Shown here piece after piece: positions 51,423-62,527 of a stretch of DNA of 64,000 bases (position 1 is its first letter; every line of letters begins with the position of its first letter). A model generated the notes under the pieces. The model was given only the letters and a program-made list of their open reading frames with translations, searched no databases and was not told where the DNA came from. Source of the stretch: Streptomyces sp. L2 (GTDB lineage Bacteria > Actinomycetota > Actinomycetes > Streptomycetales > Streptomycetaceae); contig NZ_QBDT01000001.1 in NCBI RefSeq assembly GCF_004124325.1, forward strand, positions 1,860,001 through 1,924,000, read 5' to 3'. The position numbers and the translations under genes are program-made.

Positions 51423-52025
51423 TCAGCTTGCTGCCGCTCCTGCCAGTTCTGGGATGCGGAAGGGTTTGCCGCAGCCGCCGCAGACGATGGGGGCCTGGGC
51501 GAGGACGGAGGGGACGACGCGGACGTTGCGGCCGCAGTCGCAGACCGCCTTGACCCGGACCCCGCCGCCCGAGGAGCCGTGCCGTGCGGCCGGGCCCCGG
51601 AAGGTGCGGGAGGTGTCGGACGAGGTGGCCGCCACGTGGGCCTTCAGCGCGCGCTGCAGCCGCTCCATGGTCGGGCGGTAGCGCCGCTTCGCCTCGGGGT
51701 TGAGCGTGACCAGGGAGAAACCACTGCTCGGGTGCGGTTCCTCGGGGTGGTCCAGGCCCAGCTCCTCGGCGATGGCGAGGAAACGACGGTTGTGGTAGCG
51801 GCCGGCACGGGAGGTGTCGCGGATCCCACGGGCGGCCGCGATGCCATGGACTGCCTCATGAAGCAGTCGCTCGAAGGAGAGCTCGTGCCCGCACGCGGAC
51901 GACGACTCTCCGATCAGGGACTCTGGCGCGGCAAGGTCGGGCAGCTCGGGGTGGTACCGCTGAATGTCGGCCCACGCCTGTGCCAGCTCTGCGGCGAGAA
52001 CAGGTGGTGTCTGTGTCGTGCTCAC
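51423..52025 (-). CDS. SprT-like zinc metallopeptidase-domain protein
   Basis: This protein of 200 residues has a zinc-protease-like HEAVHGIAAARG (HExxH) at about residue 55, preceded by SFERLLHEA. The C-terminus has a zinc ribbon: CDCGRN and CGGCGKPF. This arrangement resembles SprT-like/Spartan proteins, which in eukaryotes remove protein-DNA crosslinks; a bacterial role is unproven. Between the two zinc sites is a disordered Ser/Thr-rich stretch. The GTG start has no clear ribosome site. It lies upstream of rpsP in the same direction, separated by repeat copy C. Confidence 0.75.
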   Translation of the reverse strand: MSTTQTPPVLAAELAQAWADIQRYHPELPDLAAPESLIGESSSACGHELSFERLLHEAVHGIAAARGIRDTSRAGRYHNRRFLAIAEELGLDHPEEPHPSSGFSLVTLNPEAKRRYRPTMERLQRALKAHVAATSSDTSRTFRGPAARHGSSGGGVRVKAVCDCGRNVRVVPSVLAQAPIVCGGCGKPFRIPELAGAAAS

Positions 52026-52560
52026 GTAATGACAACGAGCGGGGGTGCCCCTGTGTTCCTATTCCGGGGCATCCCAAATAATTTGCACGTACCCGTCAGT
52101 TGGCACTCATGCGTCCGGACGAGGGCGGGTGCGCTGATCTGCGGAGAAGCCGCACAGCTCATACCAAGCCGGTGCGTAGTCTGACGTACGCCCCAGTGAT
52201 GGGCGCGGATCCGCCCGCCTGCGCAAGAGGCGTTTCGGCCGCACTGCTGTCGCAGAGCCGTTGCCTTCGTCAGCGCCGGTGACGACCGCGACGTTACCGG
52301 GTGCCTGCCGGCGGCCCCGCACCGGCCCGGCCCGCCAGCCCGCGCGGGGCCGGGGGGTGGTGAATTCCCGCCACTCACACCCGCGGCTCCCAAACGGGGC
52401 CCCTCGGACCCTGGACGGCATGGCGAGGCGGGAGTTACCTGGCATACGTGGATGGTGCGAGCGCACGGCACGGGGGCCACGCCATCGGGTTACTGCGGCG
52501 AACGCGACGCCGGTCCGGTCGGGCCGGCTCCGGACTGTCGGCGGATTGGGGCGCTTACCT
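52026..52560. other. 535-base divergent intergenic region, no gene
   Basis: I see no convincing gene. CGGCCCCGC (52312-52320) and GCGGGGCCG (52344-52352) form a 9-bp stem. Two short frames are present but lack codon bias and ribosome sites. The region presumably holds divergent promoters for the SprT-like and methyltransferase-like genes. Confidence 0.5.
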
Positions 52561-53481
52561 ATGACACCTACGCTCGTGCGGGAACACCTGTCCTCCTCCA
52601 CGGGTTCCGCGCCGCGCGTGAACCCGTACGCACGCGCGCGTGACTGGTCCGAGATCCAGGAGCGGATGCTGGTGCCGCTCCACCAGGCGGTCTACGACCG
52701 TCTCGACGTGGGCCCGGCCACCCGACTGCTGGGTCTGCGGTGCGGTTCCGGTCTGGCCCTGCTGACGGCGGCCGCCAGAGGAGCCGCGGTCACCGGTGCC
52801 GATCCGTCCCCCGAGCGCCTCGCCCTCGCCCGTGAGCGCCTGCTGCCGGACGCGCCGCCCGGCCCCCGCGGCCGTACACGCGCGCGTGCGAGTGCCCGTA
52901 CGGCCGGCCGTACGGGAGGGCGTACGGCCGTGGAACTCGTCGAGGGCTCCCCCACCGATGTCGCCGCGCACACGCGGGGCGCGGACACTCCCCCGTACAC
53001 CCTGGTGACCGTTTTCGAGCCGATCGGCTGCCTCGCGGGGGACGCCGAGGGGCTCACCGAACTGCTCGCGGCCGCCGTACCGCTCGCCGGGCGCGGGGCG
53101 GCGGTGGTGCTGGCCGGCTGGGGTCCACCGGAGCGCTGCGCCACCTCCTCGGTGCTGCGGGTGGCGGCGAAACTGGCCGATCCGCTGAGCAGCCCCCGCT
53201 GCTGGCGGCCGGCCGGACGGGACGATCTGGAGGAGGTCGCCCAGCGGGCCGGGCTGCGGCCCGACGGCTCGGGGCGGGTGGCCTGCCCGTTCGGGTACGC
53301 CGATGCCGACAGTGCCGTACGGGGGCTGCTGTCGACGGGGTTGTTCGACGCGGCGGTCGCGGCGACGGACCGCAAGCAGGTGGCCAAGGAACTGGCGGAG
53401 GCGCTGCATCCGTATCGTCGCGCGGACGGCACGGTGTGGATGCCGAACGTGTTCCGCTACCTGATCGCCCGCGTGCCCTGA
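52561..53481 (+). CDS. SAM-dependent methyltransferase-like protein
   Basis: This protein of 306 residues has a class I methyltransferase-like fold. Seen: RLLGLRCGSGLALLTAAARGAAVTGADPSPERLALAR, a good match to motif I and the acidic end of beta-2. A basic insertion RTRARASARTAGRTGGRT interrupts the domain around residue 105, and the remaining beta strands follow (YTLVTVFEPIGCL). The motif I glycines are partly replaced (GLRCGSG for GxGxG). ATG 52561 has only a weak upstream ribosome site. The substrate is unknown. It converges with ffh 40 bases downstream. Confidence 0.75.
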   Translation: MTPTLVREHLSSSTGSAPRVNPYARARDWSEIQERMLVPLHQAVYDRLDVGPATRLLGLRCGSGLALLTAAARGAAVTGADPSPERLALARERLLPDAPPGPRGRTRARASARTAGRTGGRTAVELVEGSPTDVAAHTRGADTPPYTLVTVFEPIGCLAGDAEGLTELLAAAVPLAGRGAAVVLAGWGPPERCATSSVLRVAAKLADPLSSPRCWRPAGRDDLEEVAQRAGLRPDGSGRVACPFGYADADSAVRGLLSTGLFDAAVAATDRKQVAKELAEALHPYRRADGTVWMPNVFRYLIARVP

Positions 53482-53521
53482 GGGGACACGCGGGCGACGG
53501 CGGCCGGGGCCGGGGCCTCGG

Positions 53522-55072
53522 TCAGCCCATGAACTTCTTGAACTCGTCCGGCAGCTCGAAGTCCTGACCGCCCTGCTGCGGCAGCCCGCCGAAGGGGTTG
53601 CCGTTCTGCGCGGCCTCGCGGCGCTGGGCCTCCTCCAGCTCCTGCTGCTTGCGCTTCATCGGGTTGCCGGAACGCTGCTTGCCCTTGGCCTTCTTGGGCT
53701 GCTTCTTGGAGCGGCCCGGGCCGCCGCCCATGCCGGGGATCCCCGGCATGCCGGGCATGCCGCCGCCCTGCGCCATGCGGGACATCATCTTGCGCGCCTC
53801 GAAGAACCGCTCGACCAGGTTCTTCACGGCGCTGACCTCGACACCGGAGCCCTTGGCGATACGGGCGCGGCGCGAGCCGTTGATGATCGTCGGCTCCTGG
53901 CGCTCGGCCGGGGTCATCGACTTGATGATCGCGGCGGTGCGGTCGACGTCCCGCTCGTCCAGGTTGTTGATCTGGTCCTTGATCTGGCCCATGCCGGGGA
54001 GCATGCCGAGCAGCTTGGAGATGGAGCCCATCTTCCGGACCTGCTCCATCTGGGCCAGGAAGTCGTCGAGGGTGAAGTCCTGGCCCTTCTTGGAGGCCAG
54101 CTTCTCCGCCATCTTCTGGGCTTCGGCCTGGTCGAAGGTCTTCTCCGCCTGCTCGATCAGGGTGAGCAGGTCACCCATGTCGAGGATGCGGGAGGCCATC
54201 CGGTCCGGGTGGAACTGGTCGAAGTCCTCCAGCTTCTCGCCGTTGGACGCGAACATGATCGGCTTGCCGGTGATCTGCCGGATCGACAGGGCGGCACCGC
54301 CGCGGGCGTCGCCGTCGAGCTTGGAGAGGACGACGCCGTCGAAGCCGACGCCGTCGCGGAAGGCCTCGGCGGTGTTGACCGCGTCCTGGCCGATCATCGC
54401 GTCGACGACGAAGAGGATCTCGTCCGGGGAGACGGCGTCGCGGATGTCCGCGGCCTGCTGCATCATCTCGGCGTCGATGCCGAGGCGGCCGGCGGTGTCC
54501 ACGATCACGATGTCGTGGACCTTGGACTTGGCGAACTCGATGGAGTCCTTGGCGACCTTGACCGGGTCGCCCACCCCGTTGCCCGGCTCCGGCGCGTAGA
54601 CGGCGACGCCGGCGCGCTCGGCGACGACGCTGAGCTGGTTGACGGCGTTCGGGCGCTGGAGGTCGCAGGCGACCAGCAGGGGCGAGTGGCCCTGCTCCTT
54701 GAGGTACCGGCCGAGCTTGCCCGCGAGGGTGGTCTTACCGGCACCCTGCAGACCCGCGAGCATGATCACGGTGGGGGGCTGCTTGGCGAAGCGGAGCCGC
54801 CGGGTCTCGCCGCCGAGGATGGTGACCAGTTCCTCGTTGACGATCTTCAGCACCTGCTGGGCGGGGTTCAGCGCCTTGGAGACGTCGGCGCCGAGGGACC
54901 GCTCCTTGACGTTCTTGATGAACGACCGGACGACCGGCAGGGCCACGTCCGCCTCAAGGAGCGCGATGCGGATCTCGCGGGCCGTGGCGTCGATGTCGGC
55001 CTCGCTCAAGCGCCCCTTGCCGCGCAGGTTCTTGAAAGTCGCTGACAGGCGATCGGAGAGAGTGTCGAACAC
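53522..55072 (-). CDS. ffh: signal recognition particle protein Ffh
   Basis: This GTPase of 516 residues binds 4.5S RNA and signal sequences and docks with FtsY. NG domain: GLQGAGKTT (G1), VIVDTAGR (G3), SKLDGDARGG. The C-terminal M domain is Met/Gly/Pro-rich (GGGMPGMPGIPGMGGGPGR), with IINGSRRARIAKGSGVE in the RNA-binding segment. The start is GTG. FtsY is encoded at the right end of the window, so both partners are present. Confidence 0.97.
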   Translation of the reverse strand: MFDTLSDRLSATFKNLRGKGRLSEADIDATAREIRIALLEADVALPVVRSFIKNVKERSLGADVSKALNPAQQVLKIVNEELVTILGGETRRLRFAKQPPTVIMLAGLQGAGKTTLAGKLGRYLKEQGHSPLLVACDLQRPNAVNQLSVVAERAGVAVYAPEPGNGVGDPVKVAKDSIEFAKSKVHDIVIVDTAGRLGIDAEMMQQAADIRDAVSPDEILFVVDAMIGQDAVNTAEAFRDGVGFDGVVLSKLDGDARGGAALSIRQITGKPIMFASNGEKLEDFDQFHPDRMASRILDMGDLLTLIEQAEKTFDQAEAQKMAEKLASKKGQDFTLDDFLAQMEQVRKMGSISKLLGMLPGMGQIKDQINNLDERDVDRTAAIIKSMTPAERQEPTIINGSRRARIAKGSGVEVSAVKNLVERFFEARKMMSRMAQGGGMPGMPGIPGMGGGPGRSKKQPKKAKGKQRSGNPMKRKQQELEEAQRREAAQNGNPFGGLPQQGGQDFELPDEFKKFMG

Positions 55073-55143
55073 GGCGCTCGCGGTCCTCGGGGTAGGAGTC
55101 GTCTTGGGCTGCCCTCAAGGGTATCCGGACCCGCAAGCACATC

Positions 55144-55176
55144 GTCCCCGCCCGCCGAACATCGGCGGGCGGGGAC
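55144..55176 (-). terminator. perfect 15-bp stem after glnD
   Basis: GTCCCCGCCCGCCGA pairs with TCGGCGGGCGGGGAC across aca. It lies 116 bases downstream of the glnD stop and upstream of ffh. Confidence 0.7.
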
Positions 55177-55261
55177 CCACCCCCGCGGCTGCGGGGACTG
55201 TGCGAGCACACTGGGCGCCAAGGCCGTCGACGCCGGGTCACCCCCGCCGATGCGGGGCGCA
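55173..55261. repeat. possible two-repeat CRISPR remnant (type I-E-like period)
   Basis: CACCCCCGC-nnnn-GCGGGG occurs at 55179-55196 and 55240-55257, exactly 61 bases apart. That is the period of a 28-29-base repeat plus 32-33-base spacer of type I-E arrays. By eye 18 of 28 positions agree. No cas gene is in the window. It could equally be two small hairpins by chance in a terminator-rich gap. Confidence 0.3.
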
Positions 55262-55291
55262 CAGCCGTGAAGCGAACCCCTGGTCTGAAGG

Positions 55292-57751
55292 TTACGCGCG
55301 CAGCGCGTCCTCGATCGTCTTCACCATCGATGCGGTCTCCTCCGCCGGCACGGGCAACCCGGCGCCGGTCGTCACGTAGAAGGCGTCCACTGCGTTCGAG
55401 CCCAGCGTCGAAACGTGCGCGCTTCGCACCCGCACCCCCGCCCTGTCCAGCGCACGCCCGATCCGGAACAGCAGGCCCGGGGCGTCCTGGGCGCGGACCT
55501 CGATGACCGTGGCGTGGTGGGAGGCGGCCGGGGCCACGCGCACGCGTGGGGGCGGGGCGGTCCAGCCGCGGCGGCGGGGGTAGGCCGCGTCGCGTTCGGC
55601 GAGGCGGGCGGCCGTGTCGAGGGAGCCGTCGAGCGCGCGGACGAGGTCGGCGCGGAGCCGGGTGGCCTGGGGCAGGGAGCCGTACTCGGCGGCGACGCGC
55701 CAGTCGAGGAGGAGGACCGAGCCGGTGCCGTCGGTGTCGACGGCACCGGGCAGTCCGAGGGTGCGCAGCTCGGCGGTGCGGACGGTCAGCCGGTGCACGG
55801 CGAGGACTCCGGCGACGGCGGGCAGGACGCCGGGCTGGTCGGGTACGGCGATGAGCAGTTCGACGCCGAGCGGCTCGGGGTCGCCGGAGGGCTCGGGTGC
55901 GGGCGGGGTCTGGGCGCGCAGGGCGAGGACGGGGCCGCGGGTGCGGAACGCCTCGACGGCGAGGCGTTCCTGCTCGGCGGTGGGGGCGGCGGGCTCGGGT
56001 TCGTCGGGGGCGTCGCCGGCGAGGACGGCGGCGGCGCGCCGGACGAGGTCGGCGACGAGGGAGCCGCGCCAGCGGGACCAGGCTGCCGGTCCGGTGGCCA
56101 GCGCGTCGGCCTCGGTGAGGGCGTGCAGCAGTTCCAGGGTGCTCTGGGTGCCGACGGCCTCGGCGACGGACCGGACGGTGGCGGGGTCGTCCAGGTCGCG
56201 GCGGGTGGCGGTGTCGACGAGGAGCAGGTGGTGACGGACCAGGGTGGCCAGCACCACCGTGTCCGCGCGGTCGAAGCCGATGCGTACGGCGACGTCGCGG
56301 GCGATGACCTCGCCGGCCACGGAGTGGTCGCCGGGCCAGCCCTTGCCGATGTCGTGCAACAGGGCGGCGACGAGGAGGAGGTCGGGGCGGCCGACGCGGC
56401 GGGTCAGTTCGGAGGCGCGGACGGCAGTTTCGATCAGGTGCCGGTCGACCGTCCAGAGGTGGACGGCGTTGCGCTGGGGGCGGCAGCGCACCCGTTCCCA
56501 GTCGGGCAGCAGGCCGCTGACCAGGCCCTCCGCCTCCAGGGCTTCCCAGACGTCGACCGTGGGCCGGCCCGAGCCGAGGAGGGTGACGAGTTGTTCGCGG
56601 GCCTCGGCGGGCCAGGGGGTGGGCAGGGGGCGCACGGTGGCGGCCATGCGCCGTACGGCGTGCGGGGAGAGCGGGAGGCCGGACTGGGCGGCGGCGGCCG
56701 CGGCGCGCAGGGGGAGCACGGGGTCGCGTTCGGGGCGCGCGGCGCGGGCGAGCACCACTTCGCCGTCCTGTTCGACGACTCCTTCGGCCAGCGGCGAGCG
56801 CTCAGGGGCCGGTTTGTCCCCGCCCTTGAGCAGGGCGCGCAGTCGCGGCCGTACCGCGCGGGAGCGCAGCACGCGGCCCACCTCGCGCCAGGTGACGTCG
56901 CCGGCGTAGGAGATGACGCGTGCCACTTCGTAGACCTGTCGCAGCAGGGCGTCGGCGTCGAGCAGGTCCAGCTCGGTGGCGACCTGGTCCTGTTCCTGGA
57001 GGGCGAGCCGGTCGGTGGCGCGGCCGGTGGCGAGGTGCAGGGCGTCCCGCACGTCGAGGAGGCTGCGGCGGGCGTCCGCGAGACCTTCGCGGGGGGCGTC
57101 GGCGAGCCAGGAGGCGGCGACGGCGCGCAGGGCGGTGGCGTCCCTCAGGCCGCCGCGGGCCTCCTTGAGGTCGGGTTCCAGCAGGTACCGCAGTTCGCCC
57201 TGGCGTTCGGCGCGCTCGGCGCACAGTTCCTGGAGTTCGGGGAGGCGTTTCGGGGCCTGGTTGCGCCAGTCCGCGAGCGCGGTGGTGCGCAGGGCGGCGG
57301 TGAGGGCGGGGTCGCCGGCGAGGTGGCGGGCGTCGAGGAGGCCGAGCTGGACCTTGACGTCCTCTCCGGCGGTCTTACGGGCCTCGGCCGGGGTGCGGAC
57401 GGAGTGGTCGAGGGCGAGCCCGAGGTCCCAGACGGGGTACCAGAGGCGGTCGGCGAGGCCGGCGACCGCGGCGGGGTCGGTGCCGTCGTGCAGCAGCAGG
57501 AGGTCGAGGTCGCTGCGCGGGGACAGCTCGCCGCGGCCGTAGCCGCCGACGGCGACGAGGGAGACGCCGGCGGCAGGGCTCACGGCGGCCGCCGTGAACA
57601 GTCCGCCGAGCCAGTCGTCGGTCAGCCCGGCGAGGGCGGCACGGCGCGGCGGCCCGGACCGCGCCCCCTCGGTGAGGAGGCGCAGCCGGGCCGCCGCGTA
57701 GCCGCCGGGTCCCGAGTCGTCGTTTTCGCTTCGCACATCCGTTCCCGTCAC
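55292..57751 (-). CDS. glnD: PII uridylyl/adenylyl-transferase GlnD
   Basis: This protein of 819 residues covalently modifies and demodifies GlnK in response to nitrogen status. In Streptomyces the modification is adenylylation of Tyr51 of GlnK. Domains: an N-terminal nucleotidyltransferase with GGYGRGELSPRSDLDLLLLHDG (about 65-86), a central HD phosphohydrolase domain with LLHDIGKGW, and two C-terminal ACT domains (AVPDQPGVLPAVAGVLA and AQDAPGLLFRIGRALDRAGV). The GTG has AGGAG seven bases upstream. It is the last gene of amtB-glnK-glnD. Confidence 0.95.
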   Translation of the reverse strand: MTGTDVRSENDDSGPGGYAAARLRLLTEGARSGPPRRAALAGLTDDWLGGLFTAAAVSPAAGVSLVAVGGYGRGELSPRSDLDLLLLHDGTDPAAVAGLADRLWYPVWDLGLALDHSVRTPAEARKTAGEDVKVQLGLLDARHLAGDPALTAALRTTALADWRNQAPKRLPELQELCAERAERQGELRYLLEPDLKEARGGLRDATALRAVAASWLADAPREGLADARRSLLDVRDALHLATGRATDRLALQEQDQVATELDLLDADALLRQVYEVARVISYAGDVTWREVGRVLRSRAVRPRLRALLKGGDKPAPERSPLAEGVVEQDGEVVLARAARPERDPVLPLRAAAAAAQSGLPLSPHAVRRMAATVRPLPTPWPAEAREQLVTLLGSGRPTVDVWEALEAEGLVSGLLPDWERVRCRPQRNAVHLWTVDRHLIETAVRASELTRRVGRPDLLLVAALLHDIGKGWPGDHSVAGEVIARDVAVRIGFDRADTVVLATLVRHHLLLVDTATRRDLDDPATVRSVAEAVGTQSTLELLHALTEADALATGPAAWSRWRGSLVADLVRRAAAVLAGDAPDEPEPAAPTAEQERLAVEAFRTRGPVLALRAQTPPAPEPSGDPEPLGVELLIAVPDQPGVLPAVAGVLAVHRLTVRTAELRTLGLPGAVDTDGTGSVLLLDWRVAAEYGSLPQATRLRADLVRALDGSLDTAARLAERDAAYPRRRGWTAPPPRVRVAPAASHHATVIEVRAQDAPGLLFRIGRALDRAGVRVRSAHVSTLGSNAVDAFYVTTGAGLPVPAEETASMVKTIEDALRA

Positions 57752-57795
57752 CCAGCGACTCCTGTCCTTCTGCCGTGCTGCCGTGGCCCGCCGGG

Positions 57796-59655
<1,860 letters not shown>

Positions 59656-59892
59656 TCATGAACTACGGAATGCCGGGAACGCCGATGATCACCGTGACAC
59701 GACTATCGCGACGGACACCGCAACCACTGATTGAGGAACCACGACGGCGAGCAACCAGGTCCGCGAGAGCGGCGCCGGCTTAGGCGCAAAAGGGAACCGG
59801 CCGCGGGAGGCCTCTCGATGACCTGGCATGGGGGAGCCGAGTCGGGCAGTTCGGGAGGACCGGCCGCGGCCGGGGTGTGGAGGACCCGCGGG

Positions 59893-61371
59893 TCAGACCG
59901 CTTCGGCGGACTCGGGCAGGTCGACGGCGAGCTGCTCGGCGAGGTCGGTGACGGCGCTGAGGTCGCCGTAGTCACGGACGGCCGTGTCGACGGTCTTCCG
60001 GATACGGGTGTTCACGCGCTCGGAGCGGACCTTCCTGGCGACCAGCATGGCCCGCGAGGCGTACTCCGTGCTGTGTTCCGGCTGGTCGCGCAGCAGGTGC
60101 ACGGTGGCCATGCCGATCAGGTTGAGTGCGTACGACCGCTGGTGCTCGTGGTCCTTGGCGAACAGGTCCACGGCCCGCTCCATCAGCGGCTGGGCCAGGG
60201 ATGCGTAGGCGGGGCTGCGGCCGGCTACGTAGGCGAGGTCGCGGTAGGAGTGCGAGTTCTCCGCGAACAGTTCGGCCTCGGAGAAGAAGCGGATCCAGTC
60301 GGGGTCCGGCTCGTCCCACTCGTCGGCCTCGGCGAAGGTGTCCTCGGCCATGCGCACGGCCCGCTTGCAGCGTCCGGGCTGGCCCATGTTGGCGTAGGCG
60401 CGGGCCTCCATCGCATACAGCATGGACTGGGTGCGCGGACTGGCGCAGTCGCGGCTGCCGTACTGCGCGAGGTGGATCAGCTCCAGGGCGTCGTCGGGCC
60501 GGCCGAGGTGGATCATCTGGCGGCTCATGCTGGACAGCACGTATGACCCGAGGGGCTTGTCGCCGGCTTCCTTGGCCGCGTGCAGCGCGAGGACGAAGTA
60601 CTTCTGGGCGGTGGGCTGGAGCCCGACGTCGTAGCTCATCCAGCCCGCCAGTTCGGCGAGTTCGGCGGCGACCTTGAACAGCTTGCGGTTGGTGGCCTCG
60701 GGCTGGGGCTCCTGGAGGAGGTCGGTGACCTCGTGCAGCTGGCCGACGACCGCCTTGCGGCGCAGGCCGCCGCCGCACTGGGCGTCCCACTGGCGGAACA
60801 TCACCGTGGTGGACTCCAGCAGTTCCAGCTCGGGCTTGGACAGGCGGTGCGGGCGGCTCGACTCGACGAGGGGCTCGGACTCGGCGGGGGCGGGCGAGGA
60901 GGGGCCTGAAACGAGCCAGCGCTGCATCGGCTCGATGAGGGAGGGGCCGGCGGACAGGGCCAGCGAGGTGCCGAGGAAGCCGCGCCTCGCCAGCATCAGG
61001 TCGCTGCGGGAGAACTCGCCGAGCAGGGCGACGGCTTGGGGGGCCGTCCACGGCAGGTCGACGCCGGACGCGGAGGGTGACTGCCGCGCGGCGCGCAGGC
61101 CGAGGTCCTCGACGGAGACGACGCAGCCGAAGCGCTCGGAGAACAGCTCGGAGAGGATCTTCGGAATCGGCTCGCGCGGGTTCTCCCCGTCGAGCCAGCG
61201 GCGCACCCGCGAGGTGTCCGTGGAGATGTGGTTGGCGCCCAACTGGCGTGCCCGGCGGTTCACTTGGCGGGCCAGCTCACCCTTGGACCAGCCGCTGCGC
61301 ACGAACCACGAGCCGAGCAGCTCGTTGGGGCGCTTGTCAGCGCTCGACCCACTACCGCCGTTGCCGCTCAC
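59893..61371 (-). CDS. nsdA: NsdA-type negative regulator of differentiation and antibiotic production
   Basis: This protein of 492 residues matches the NsdA type, whose loss increases sporulation and actinorhodin output in S. coelicolor. An N-terminal helix-turn-helix-like region (LGSWFVRSGWSKGELARQVNRRARQL..TDTSRVRRWLDGE, about 17-62) precedes a Trp-containing helical stretch. The C-terminal half has repeated helical pairs with TPR-like spacing (PTAQKYFVLALHAAKEAGDKPLG; ALELIHLAQYGSRD; EARAYANMGQPGRCKRAV). GTG 61371 is chosen; the frame is open 45 bases more. It lies next to the nitrogen operon but on its own. Confidence 0.9.
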   Translation of the reverse strand: MSGNGGSGSSADKRPNELLGSWFVRSGWSKGELARQVNRRARQLGANHISTDTSRVRRWLDGENPREPIPKILSELFSERFGCVVSVEDLGLRAARQSPSASGVDLPWTAPQAVALLGEFSRSDLMLARRGFLGTSLALSAGPSLIEPMQRWLVSGPSSPAPAESEPLVESSRPHRLSKPELELLESTTVMFRQWDAQCGGGLRRKAVVGQLHEVTDLLQEPQPEATNRKLFKVAAELAELAGWMSYDVGLQPTAQKYFVLALHAAKEAGDKPLGSYVLSSMSRQMIHLGRPDDALELIHLAQYGSRDCASPRTQSMLYAMEARAYANMGQPGRCKRAVRMAEDTFAEADEWDEPDPDWIRFFSEAELFAENSHSYRDLAYVAGRSPAYASLAQPLMERAVDLFAKDHEHQRSYALNLIGMATVHLLRDQPEHSTEYASRAMLVARKVRSERVNTRIRKTVDTAVRDYGDLSAVTDLAEQLAVDLPESAEAV

Positions 61372-61830
61372 TGGAACGCCCCCATCCCTGAGACCACTTG
61401 TCGCCGAGTGCGCCAAGCCCTATCAGAATGCCGGTAAATACGGCCTCCCGTCCGCCGGTTCCCACCCTTCGAACGAGTTGACGAGTTGCCTCCGGCATAC
61501 CCACAAGCGCATGTGCCTCCACCACTCGCACACTCACAGTAATCCTACGATCACCGTTCCAGCCATGGCGATCCTGGAAACGCCACCATTCGCCACCCCT
61601 TCGAATGAACTCACAACCAGCGGGGCGCGATTCACTTGACATAGGACGGCTGGAAGTGGGCGGAGAGGTGCACGACGGAGCGCACGGATCCCGGTGCACC
61701 ACCCGACGCGCTTCGAAGCGCCGCCTTGCCCCGCGGGAGTGAGGGGAAGGCGGAGCCCGGAGACGTCACGTTCCGCTTCCGGACCGCTCCGGGTCGTAAC
61801 CACCGGCGCGCTGGACCCGTTGGAGGGGGC
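61372..61830. other. 459-base divergent control region, nsdA / Prim-pol-like gene
   Basis: No gene is seen. ACGAGTTG is directly repeated at 61473-61480 and 61481-61488. CCCTTCGAA occurs twice (61466-61474 and 61589-61597), as a long-range repeat. A -10-like TAGGAT (minus, 61546-61541) could serve nsdA. A TTGACA on the plus strand lies at 61636-61641, but no good -10 follows it. Confidence 0.45.
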
Positions 61831-62496
61831 ATGGGCTTCACGATCGGCGGCATTCGCGAGATCCGCTCCGGCACGCGCCGGCGTGGCCGTGCGTCGGAGT
61901 GCGGTACCGCCGTCGCCGAGTTCACCGGGCTGTGGGGCTGGGACGTGGTGCCGGGCGCGCGGGCCGCCGCGGGCGCCTGCTCCTGCGGGCGCGCCGACTG
62001 TACGGCGCCTGGCGCGCACCCGCTCGGCTTCGCCGCCCCCGTGCCGGCCGGCGCGACGCTCGACGAGGTGAGCAAGGCCTGGGCGGAGTTCCCCGGCGCC
62101 GCGATCATGCTGCCGGTGGGCCGCGCCTTCGACGTCATCGAGGTCGCGGAACCGGCCGGGCGCCGGGCCCTGGTCCGGCTGGAGCGCATGGGCCTCCCCC
62201 TGGGCCCGGTCGCCGCCACCCCGGACGGCCGCGCGCACTTCCTCGTCGCCCCCGGCGCCGCCGCCGAACTCCCCCGGCTGCTGTACCGCATGGGCTGGGA
62301 CGACCCGTCCGCGCTGGACCTGCGCGGGCTCGGACCGGGCGACCACATCACCGCCCCGCCCTCGGACCGCGGTGGCCTGGGCCCGGTCCGCTGGCTGCGC
62401 CCACCCGCCCTGGACTCGGCGACCCGCCCCCCGGCGGCTCGTCTCCTGCTGGGCACCCTGGCATACGTGGCCCACCGGTCAGCAGCGCGGGCGTAA
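61831..62496 (+). CDS. degenerate bifunctional DNA primase/polymerase (Prim-pol) protein
   Basis: This protein of 221 residues matches the N-terminal half of Prim-pol domains found in actinobacterial phage/plasmid-type proteins. Seen: a CSCG..CTAPGAHPLGF cysteine-containing segment (about residues 50-65), PVGRAFDVIEV where active enzymes have a DxD pair, TPDGRAHFLV where active enzymes have a GGxHxYF-type motif, and VRWLRPPA near the end. It has only about 220 residues and no helicase part. I infer an inactive or repurposed relative. ATG 61831 has GGAGGGG. A decayed partial tandem copy follows at 62528, and a diverged paralogue is at 3804-4262. Confidence 0.72.
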   Translation: MGFTIGGIREIRSGTRRRGRASECGTAVAEFTGLWGWDVVPGARAAAGACSCGRADCTAPGAHPLGFAAPVPAGATLDEVSKAWAEFPGAAIMLPVGRAFDVIEVAEPAGRRALVRLERMGLPLGPVAATPDGRAHFLVAPGAAAELPRLLYRMGWDDPSALDLRGLGPGDHITAPPSDRGGLGPVRWLRPPALDSATRPPAARLLLGTLAYVAHRSAARA

Positions 62497-62527
62497 CCCG
62501 GGCACGGTCGGGAGCGCGGGCCCGGGC

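Noticed and set aside
52100..52282. A 60-residue plus-strand frame in the SprT/methyltransferase gap
   Set aside because: No ribosome site, no codon bias and no motif support it as a gene.
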